Shown here one piece after another: positions 13,000 to 41,340 of a DNA stretch of 41,340 nt. The DNA is from Lingula anatina (Eukaryota > Brachiopoda > Lingulata > Lingulida > Lingulidae), in contig NW_019774347.1 in NCBI RefSeq assembly GCF_001039355.2, forward strand, positions 536,723 to 578,062, read 5' to 3'. The notes beneath the pieces are model-generated. The model saw only the letters and a list, made by a program, of their open reading frames with translations, was not told the DNA's origin and did no database searches. A program made the position numbers and the translations under genes. Each line of letters opens with the position of its first letter. Position 1 is the first letter of the stretch.

Positions 13000-13172
13000 A
13001 AAACGATTCTGCTTTCCGAATCTTATCTGAAAAACGACAGTGTCTGGTTACAAGAATCGCTTTTTGAAAAACGAAACTAGTTTCTAGTTAGTTCGTTTTT
13101 AAAAAAACAACACCAATTTCTGGTTGCCAGGTTCGTTTTTGAAAAACGAAACTGGAAACTAGAAACAAACTT
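13000..13172. repeat. Cluster of related short hairpins
   Basis: The motif GTTCGTTTTTGAAAAACGAA and variants recur. At 13131-13152 the arms GTTCGTTTTT and GAAAAACGAAAC form a near-perfect hairpin. Related units lie at about 13056-13077 and 13090-13105, with TCTGGTTnC between them. No gene overlaps the cluster. Confidence 0.6.
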
Positions 13173-14412
13173 AAGTGCCCCATATCTTGACACCTTCATA
13201 TCTAACACCTTTTCTCAACGAAAAGAATATTTGAAAAGATAATTTTGAACTCAAAAACAGTGCTTTATATTATGGTTTATTGCACAATTTTCTGTAAGAT
13301 TGTGCCAGAATGGGAGACGTCACCACTGACCCCAACCCGTATTTTTCTATTACTTTTTTAATAAAAAAACTGAAAAAATTGCGTAAGTTGATAACATTTA
13401 TTTTCTAGAAAATGAAGGTTTTTTTGTTCTGCATAAACTTCTAATAATGACATATGGTTTCAAGAAAAAAAAAAAATCAAGAAATGACCCATTCTCTTGA
13501 ATCCATTAAAGATAATGATAAACGTTCAAAATAGTTTTTTCTAAACTGTATGCTCAATTCTGCAGTAACATCAATTTACTGTAAGTGAAAAACTGCAAAA
13601 TGTCAACAGGGGTAATCCATGTTATCTTTGATCAAATGAAATAAGTCACCAATTGTGAAGCAAAATAAACTAAGAATATCATAGTATTCAATATTCACAA
13701 GATTGCATCAGCAGCAAAAGGTGAAATGATTTTTTTAAACTAAATAAGCATAGCAGTATCCAAAATTACAAAATGTGTCAATTTATGAATAAATCTTCAT
13801 ATTTGACTATTAAAATGGTGTATTAAGAAGTCACAAATATTGATGTTGAAATCCAGCTCCTTTGGTGCACCCATAGAGCATGGTTTGGATTCGTGATCTC
13901 CGAGTGAACATGTAGATCCAGGTTTGGGCTCTCAATCATTTGGTGCACATCCAAAACCAGTGTGATGTCTTTAGTACTGTGAGCTTTATCTTGTATAAAT
14001 TTTTAGTTAATAACTAACAATGTATACCATTCAGCCAAATAGAAGAAAAGAAAGAAAAGCAATTCAGTATAGTTTACCAAATTGAAACAGCATTAACCAT
14101 CATACTTAAAAACAACCTGACATAATAAAAATTACTGAATTGCATTCACTTTTCAAAATTCACAGGGGGGTCTTGAGTCAACTGAACCAAAACTGACACT
14201 TGACTCTTATATAGGCCCCATTCATAACAGTTACATGTGGCGACCCACTAAAAGGCTTGCTGCCAAACTGCTAATAGACACTGAATAGATTCCCCGTGGG
14301 ACGTATTCTAGTGGGTCGGACGTATTTGACCCTCAGAATAGTAAATCCACTGTCCTGAATAGGCCCTTAGAATCTTAAAATGCATCGACACAATTAATCC
14401 TTGAATATACAA

Positions 14413-14418
14413 TTTATT
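14413..14418 (-). terminator. Candidate RSPRY1 polyadenylation signal
   Basis: TTTATT on the plus strand is AATAAA on the minus strand, 46 bp past the RSPRY1 stop codon. A 3' UTR this short is possible, but a distal signal may be used instead. Confidence 0.4.
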
Positions 14419-14464
14419 TCTAGATATGCCCAACTCAATACTGAGTCAAGTGAATTCTATATCA

Positions 14465-33552
<19,088 letters not shown>

Positions 33553-33553
33553 N
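33553..33553. other. Ambiguous base N at the duplication junction
   Basis: The only non-ACGT symbol I saw in the window. It sits exactly between the end of copy A and the start of copy B, as expected for a contig join. Confidence 0.95.
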
Positions 33554-33556
33554 TTT

Positions 33557-35408
<1,852 letters not shown>

Positions 35409-35722
35409 TGGATATAAATGCATTTTTAACAAAAAGACGAATATATATCATGAATCTTATATTATTGTTATATAGTGTTGTTGTTGTCTGCTTTTCCCGC
35501 GGCTTTAAGTAGGTCACCAGTGACTATGCAATGTCAGAGAGAGCTTCGTCAGTTAAAATCTCTTAAGAGATTTTAACAAAAAACTGTACGTTTAGGAAAA
35601 AACCCTGGACTAACTTTGAATGCAGGAATGGGGTTGTTGACCATTGGTAATTACGGGAAAAATGCCGTTTTTTCCAGGAAAATCCAATTTTTGGCCAAAA
35701 CGAAGAGTTATTATGACTTTAA

Positions 35723-37025
35723 TGGTGTGACAGTTTCTTTAGGTGATATTTTGTTTCAATGGCCTTGTTATACCGATCTTTCACTTCAAGTCACTGCATT
35801 ACATACACCACATCATCATCATCATTGCTCTTCGTCCCGCGTGGGACATAAGGCCACACATACACCACATAATATGGGCATAATATTCTACTTGATATAT
35901 AAAATGACAATGGTAAATCACCCCCCCCCCCCAAAAAAAAAACCCTTTGTCTTATGTACCTTCTTTAAAACAGTTGAGTCATAAAATATCCATAAATTAA
36001 CAATAAAATTTACAGGAAGGGTTTCACTTTTAGTTTGAAAGCCACTCAGTAAATTTAACATAAAACAAAAATATGGTTTGGCAGTTATGGGGCAAACATT
36101 ACTAAAATTCTGCAAAAAAATAAAAAATAAAATAAAATAAAATAAAAACATAAATGTAAACTGATCATGTGAATTTTTGAAAGCAACCTGCTTCTTAATC
36201 AAACAAAGTCACTCAGTAATTTCAAAGTAAAACAAAAATACGGTTTGGGGCAAACGACATGTGCCGGACATTGATGGCAACAGCCACAGCAACGGCAACG
36301 ACACAGACAGACAGACCAATCAGAATATATACACTGTGTCTGTACATATATAAAAAAATAACATGGAGGATTTACGAGATGGGGAATACCCTGCAAACAT
36401 GCCTAACCACCAAATCGTCGTTTTAAAGAAGCCGTCAGATTTTCGTTGGGATTCCAAAACCAGGGTAGTTTTTTTTTTAATAAATGAGCCCATACCGATA
36501 GTACTGAAAATCGATACAACATACGAAATAACACATTTCATTACTTACCTACCTGGCAAGTTATTAACTAAAACATTTTCAACACATCTATTTAGCGTAA
36601 TACTGGTATCTTCAACAAACAACTGGGCGTTGATATATTTCTTTTAGAAATAGTGCAATTCCGACGTAGGCTATCGTGTCTTCCTTACTTGCAATGATAC
36701 TCTTTAACTGCCCAGACAGCACTAGAAACTAAAAGAAACTAAAAGTTCAGAAATAAAATTACCTACTTCCGCCATGACAGGTGTTTACACAGGGCCTCAT
36801 GGGAAAACAACTATTTTACACATTATTTCATTTCTATTGACGATTAAGTTAAAATGTGTAAATTCATTAAGCTTTTTACCACAAAAATAATTTCCTTTAT
36901 AATGTAATCATCTTTTGACTCCCCTTTCTTTTATGTGATCAATTATACGGAGTAAGTCGATAAACACCGAGGATAGCCGATCTATGCAAACATAGAAACA
37001 AGCATCGACTCGGTCAGGCTTAAAA
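35723..37025. promoter_or_regulatory. Intergenic region between RSPRY1 and CFAP90 (head-to-head)
   Basis: The two genes are divergently transcribed. The stretch contains an AAAAT array near 36115-36150, two imperfect direct repeats (about 36041-36100 and 36209-36261), a hexamer-like GCAACG array (36273-36300) and the 13-mer TGTGTCTGTACAT (36335-36347). On the minus strand CATGGCGGAAG near 36775 could mark an RSPRY1 5' UTR start. No TATA box or X-box is evident. Confidence 0.4.
36363..36464 (+). other. Orphan exon-like open segment, 34 codons
   Basis: ATGG at 36363 opens 34 codons (MEDLRDGEYPANMPNHQ and onward, ending DSKTR) that stop at a possible donor, AGG|GTAGTT. Composition is protein-like and the phase (0) would fit CFAP90 exon 2. 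There is no homology or transcript support. Confidence 0.2.
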
Positions 37026-38006
37026 ATGTACGAGGAAGAAAAGGACGACAAGATAATCCGTGTGAGCACAGATACAGATGAATTTGTAATGAGAGGAAGA
37101 CCATGTGAACTGTCAGCTTTTGCATTTGTACCAACGGAGAGAAATGTGCCAAAAGAAAGAACTTATTTCAACAGCGAGAGACAGGTGGGTCTGATGTTGT
37201 TTTCATTGGTTACAACATGGCCGCCGTCTGGAAATGCATCAATGTTTAGTCTGGAAACGTTCCGTTGTAACCCTGATCAGTTGATGAATCTACGAAACAC
37301 ATAAAACAATCATTCTAACAGGACACTTTATTACCATATTGAAAGGTTGAAACCAGTGTGGTATTTAATTTAAACGAATAGAATAAAATGGCAAATGACG
37401 TATAATGCATATACGCCCAGTATACAGTGGCAGTGTATGGAAATTGATTTTCCGTATATTTCTCATTTCAGGAGAGGTATTCAAGCTCAACATATGATCG
37501 CTTATTTAGAAAGCCAGAGCTGTACAACATGTACCTTCACAAGGATGACAGAGAACATGCCAAGTCACGAGGACTCACAGTCAACAATGAGGTCAGCTTT
37601 CAAGTCTTAAGTTCAGCAGTTAATACTTTGTTCAGTTGTCAGGACCTAACAGATTGTCCTTAACCAAACACCAGTGAAAGTTATGCTTGGCCAGTGATAA
37701 AAAATGTTTAGTTACCAGCCACTATTTTTGATTAGACACAAATAAAACACAATTGAGAAATCACCCCAAAAGCATTTTATAGTAATAATTTTTCTTTTTG
37801 TGCAGGCTTCAGAAAAATGTCTTATCAATTTTTTTTCATCATTTTAGGAAAAAGTGAAAGTTGTCCCTACATTGTCATCTTCAGACTACGGTCATAGGTT
37901 AGATAACGAGTACGACCCTCCCGACAGAAAACATGTGAGGATAGGTCATGTGCAGTCAGAGTTCTACAGGAGAAATGATATCAATATAAAAGATGCCAAA
38001 TACTGA
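37026..38006 (+). CDS. CFAP90: CFAP90 (C5orf49), cilia- and flagella-associated protein
   Basis: Exons 37026-37184, 37472-37591 and 37848-38006 join in phase 0 at both introns and encode 145 residues, close to the roughly 147 of the human protein. Recognisable blocks are LSAFAFVPTERNVPKE in exon 1 (human LSAFSYIPPRRLDPKE), LHKDDREHAKSRGLTVNNE in exon 2 (human LHRDDREHAKSLGLHVNEE) and VQSEFYRRNDI in exon 3 (human VQADFYRKNDI); human sequences are recalled. No membrane segment or enzyme motif is present. The vertebrate protein is linked to axonemal microtubules of motile cilia. All splice sites are canonical. Confidence 0.93.
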
Positions 38007-39025
38007 AACATAGGGATTAAATATTGAGGCATCAAACTTCTGCAATTGAAGAACAGTGCAACAGTAGTCACAAGAATGTGCACATGACCAGATCTTAATT
38101 TTCGAAGATTTCTGCATCGTATTTCATCATTTTACCATCTTCCATCTCATATTTCATCTCTCAAATGAATGACTGACAATGGCACACACTCTGATTAGCC
38201 TAAAGAGTTACTTACCATCATCTCCCAAACAGTAAGCAGATGATGTGCTATGAAATAGCCGTTTACATGATGTGCTATGTGCTATGAAATAGCCGTTTAC
38301 AGGAGGCATTTTTGTTTGAAAAAGAAGAGAACAATCATGCCTTGTAGCTGTGGTACCAGACTGACAACTACAATATAAGGCCTAGGGGCCGTGTTGAGGA
38401 ATGACCAGAAATTATAACTGTGACAGTTGCCTCAGAAAGGCTAAGAGATCAGCCTGCTAGAGTTGAAGTGAAAATTGGTTGGCCTATGTTTTTCTTTTAG
38501 GCCTTTTTCCCATAGGGACCATCTGTCTACACGGATCGACCCAACTCTGTGGGGACTCTTGCTGAATGCAGTCAGTTTAGCATATTAAAGTGTTTCCTCC
38601 TTGCCTCAGTAAAATACAGAAAAGGTGGTGATTACAAAAGGAAACGAGACCTGTCATTCAGTTAAGCTGATTGCAATCAGCAAGAGTGCCAACAGAGTTG
38701 AGTCGTCCAAGGTGGACTAATGGTGTCTATGGGAATGGGATCTCTGTGAAACGTGGTTCCAGAGCTTGAAACAAAGAACCTAGTCTTTGTACCAATCGAC
38801 AATTGTATCTGCATAATACATTCATTACACCAACTTGGTTTAGGAAGATTAAAACTTTTCACTCCCATTTTAATAGCAGGTCTTGACATTTTAAATATGT
38901 AGTGACAGTTATGGATTTCCTTTTTTGTTTTGTTCATTGAAAAAGTTTATTGTACTCAAATACTTCACAACCATTGTACAGAATTGTAGTTAAGAATTTT
39001 GTGGCAAGGTATTTTCCTGCCTGCA

Positions 39026-39031
39026 AATAAA
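39026..39031 (+). terminator. Candidate CFAP90 polyadenylation signal
   Basis: AATAAA in the context CTGCAAATAAAGAACC, 1.0 kb after the CFAP90 stop codon. Confidence 0.45.
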
Positions 39032-39943
39032 GAACCATTCATTTCCAGTCAAATAAGTTTTACCTGTCTGCACTGATAAAGGTGTTTGCACACGACATCA
39101 GTAGCACTTGCTAGAGTTGAATTCAATTTTAATGCACAAACTGAAGTTGTTTCAATTATTACACAATTAACACATATCACAATCTTATCAACACATTTTC
39201 CAAGTCTGAAAAAAAACCCAATATTGACTGATGCCCAATACATCTGAAAGAAGTGGTTTTAAACTTTGCTTTCGGCAGAAATTGTAAAATTGGAACTCCT
39301 GCACAACAACAAAAATTGTAACACGAATCAAGATATATGCAACTTTTTATTATAAATATTGAATTCAATCTGATAATACATTCTTCAAAAGGTACACCTG
39401 TCGCACAACAACAACAACTGCTATCTTAATTATAGTTAAAGCACCTTACAGATCAGAAACAATCATTACATTGCACTTTAATCATGAACTACTACAACTT
39501 GATTCAAACAAAGACCAGATGAGAAAAGACATTAGTCCAAACTGCCTGCTTTTTTCACTGTTACTAAAGATTTCATAAATTAACCAGTATCTTAACTCGA
39601 TTTAAAAATAGATCCAGCCTCCTCTCCGGTACACAAAAACATGGATATCCTCCAAAGGGAGAAAATTCTGTAAGACAACAATACACTGTAACTTAGCTAA
39701 ACAATAACCATCTACTGTGAATAACGCTGTCAGACCTGACAACAACAAATTCATAAATTTGCCAATAGCAGTGCTGAACTTTTACCAAACTTCATCTAAA
39801 CTCCTTAGTTCAAAAATAATTCTGAATACAATATACCTCCTTTGTATATATTCAGCACAGACTTTAAACAAACTTAGTCTGAGCACACATATCTCACTGT
39901 CCAGTGTAGTCGACTTCCTTAAACATTTGTCAGAACACCATTT

Positions 39944-39967
39944 GGGGGGGGGGGGGGGGGGGGGGGG
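39944..39967. repeat. Poly-G run
   Basis: About 24 consecutive G residues between the convergent CFAP90 and zinc-finger genes. The length may be unreliable in the assembly. Confidence 0.9.
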
Positions 39968-40688
39968 TGGAGTTTGGGGTAGGATGGTACACTGGTAACA
40001 GGAATTTCTCCATACAGTGCAGGCACTTTCCTTATTTAAAAAAAAACATTCTGTATGCGTATATAGACTCCTGACACAGGTGTCAACTGGCCTTCTTCAT
40101 TTTCAAGTAATAATCATAACTGGGAAACATTTGTACACATTAATATGTTACAGTGATGTGTTTTCTATGGATTTTACTTTCTTCAGATTTTCCACAGATG
40201 AATATGTAGAATACTTGCTCACTACCGAGGTCCAAGTACAAAGACCAAGGGACACTCAAGTTGAAAACTATTCATTTTTTCTTGAATTGTTTATGAACCT
40301 ACTACAATATTTATGCCATCTTTAACAATGTGCTGAAGCTTTAAAGTTTAGGGAAATTTTCTTTAAAATCCCAGAAGCTACATTATTCTTTGGAATCAAT
40401 AAGAAAACAGAAGTAAAATGGACAGGGCGATTTTCCATCATTTCCAATCTAACGCAATTCTTTATAATTATTTGTTTGGCAGAACATTTTCCTACAATAA
40501 TGCTGCTAGTTTATAACATTTGTGAAAGTTAACATTCTCTCACATTTATATGTTAAACTTTTTTTTTTACGAGCAAGTTTTCTCAAGGCAGACTTTCAAT
40601 CAAATGACAATTTCTTAGATAGTAATAATATACAATCTCCAATAAATACAATAAACTGCATTTTATGCTACCATCTATGTAAATAATT

Positions 40689-41321
40689 TTATTCCACAAC
40701 TACAACATCATCTTCGAGAGCAACATCATTCCTGGGGATACTGCCGTTGTCCTTAACAACAGCGTTACCCACATCAATCTCCTTAGAAAGTCCACTAATT
40801 CCATACTTCTTCAGAACCCTACGTGATAACCTCTCTATTCTGACATGACACTTCTTTGTGTGCCCCATGAGGTGGATTCTGTATGCCTTCCCCTCATAGC
40901 ACCGACCACATAAGTTACACCGCACCTTTTCGTGCAGGTCCAACATATGCTGTCTGAGGGCCGTAGTGGACAGTGCCCCAAAGCCACACTTGTTACACAT
41001 GAAAAGCTTCTCCTTGTGGGCCAAGAACAAATGGTAGCCCAGCTCGTCCAGAGAGTTGAACTTCACTGAGCAGTGGCGGCATCCTAACCCACCGTGTTTC
41101 TCTCCGAAATGATGGTAGTACTCCTGCACATTGGCAAAATTGCTAATACCACAGGTCTTGCACTCATAGGGAGTACTCTGCGTCATTACACGAGGACTGG
41201 TCGTGGGTTTCCCTTTTGGGACAGCCTTCTTCCTGGATGCTGGCAGAGTGGCGAATGCAGGAGTTTTCTCGATTCTATCTCTGGCCACAGCAGCTGTTCT
41301 GACCTCTGCAACCATTTTCAT
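40689..41321 (-). CDS. C2H2 zinc-finger protein, C-terminal part (5' end not resolved)
   Basis: A minus-strand frame of 210 codons from ATG 41321 to the stop at 40689. It remains open to the window edge, so the true start may lie further right; tttacag near 41324 could instead be an acceptor. A basic region comes first, then four zinc fingers: YECKTCG with HHFGEKH, CRHC with HLFLAH, MCNKCG with HMLDLH, and CNLC with HLMGH. The tail is acidic (EDDVVVVE). Inter-finger linkers are irregular, not TGEKP, so it is not of the KZNF type. C2H2 fingers bind DNA, RNA or protein; the target is unknown. The stop codon overlaps an AATAAA on the minus strand. Confidence 0.85.
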   Translation of the reverse strand: MKMVAEVRTAAVARDRIEKTPAFATLPASRKKAVPKGKPTTSPRVMTQSTPYECKTCGISNFANVQEYYHHFGEKHGGLGCRHCSVKFNSLDELGYHLFLAHKEKLFMCNKCGFGALSTTALRQHMLDLHEKVRCNLCGRCYEGKAYRIHLMGHTKKCHVRIERLSRRVLKKYGISGLSKEIDVGNAVVKDNGSIPRNDVALEDDVVVVE

Positions 41322-41340
41322 TGGCTGTAAACTCAGTCCA

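Larger units (their letters stand above)
9564..14412. other. Gene-free AT-rich stretch downstream of RSPRY1
   Basis: No exon was supported. It holds a (TG)n microsatellite (12834-12868) and a hairpin cluster near 13.0-13.17 kb. A 10-bp inverted repeat CGACCCACTA (14241-14250) and TAGTGGGTCG (14309-14318) lies near the RSPRY1 3' end. Confidence 0.5.
38007..40688. other. CFAP90 3' UTR, then gene-free DNA up to the zinc-finger gene
   Basis: AATAAA at 39026-39031 is a good CFAP90 polyadenylation signal, about 1 kb past the stop. A short imperfect duplication (GATGTGCTATGAAATAGCCG) lies near 38240-38300. The stretch from 39100 to 40688 is probably 3' UTR or flank of the minus-strand zinc-finger gene and contains a G run. 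No open frame has coding character. Confidence 0.5.

Noticed and set aside
40017-40325. 102-codon plus-strand frame
   Set aside because: It has no domain or splice context, lies in probable 3' flank DNA, and its length is within chance for this composition.

Overview
This is a window of animal nuclear DNA, AT-rich, with small exons, canonical GT-AG introns, long non-coding stretches, microsatellites and dispersed inverted-repeat elements. The exon layout, the repeat types and the closeness of the recognisable proteins to vertebrate orthologues suggest a marine invertebrate, most likely a lophotrochozoan such as a mollusc. I cannot name the species.

Layout. (1) Positions 1087-3025 (+) hold the last five coding exons of an RGG/glycine-rich, probably RNA-binding protein that begins outside the window. 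(2) Positions 3026-14464 are mostly non-coding. They contain a 313-bp TTAA-ended inverted-repeat element (4478-4790), two tRNA-like (SINE-type) modules near 9.34-9.56 kb, a cluster of short hairpins near 13.0 kb, and one small ORF (5988-6194, -) that looks like a secreted-peptide precursor. (3) Positions 14465-32505 (-) hold a complete RSPRY1 gene (RING finger and SPRY domain protein), rebuilt here as 13 coding exons and 619 codons, including an 11-nt microexon needed to keep the frame. (4) A complete three-exon gene of 594 codons, family unknown, lies at 17437-26798 on the opposite strand inside the 12.7-kb tenth intron of RSPRY1. A perfect RFX-type X-box sits about 640 bp upstream of its start codon. 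(5) The first two coding exons of RSPRY1 and their 5' flank appear twice in tandem (31733-33552 and 33557-35408), joined at a single N (33553). This is most easily explained as two overlapping contig ends or haplotypes that were not merged. (6) CFAP90 (C5orf49), a cilia/flagella protein, is complete in three exons at 37026-38006 (+), arranged head-to-head with RSPRY1. (7) The right edge holds the 3' end of a C2H2 zinc-finger gene on the minus strand (40689-41321 and beyond).

No operon-like organisation is visible; these are independent eukaryotic genes. Two of them may share ciliary biology: CFAP90 by homology, and the nested gene only by inference from its X-box and its charged coiled-coil composition. 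The most informative observations are the RSPRY1 microexon, an internal RSPRY1 start codon (MGACLC) that would replace the signal peptide with a predicted lipid anchor, the nested unknown gene with its X-box, the duplicated exon block, and a TTAA inverted-repeat family with one copy next to the RSPRY1 5' region.
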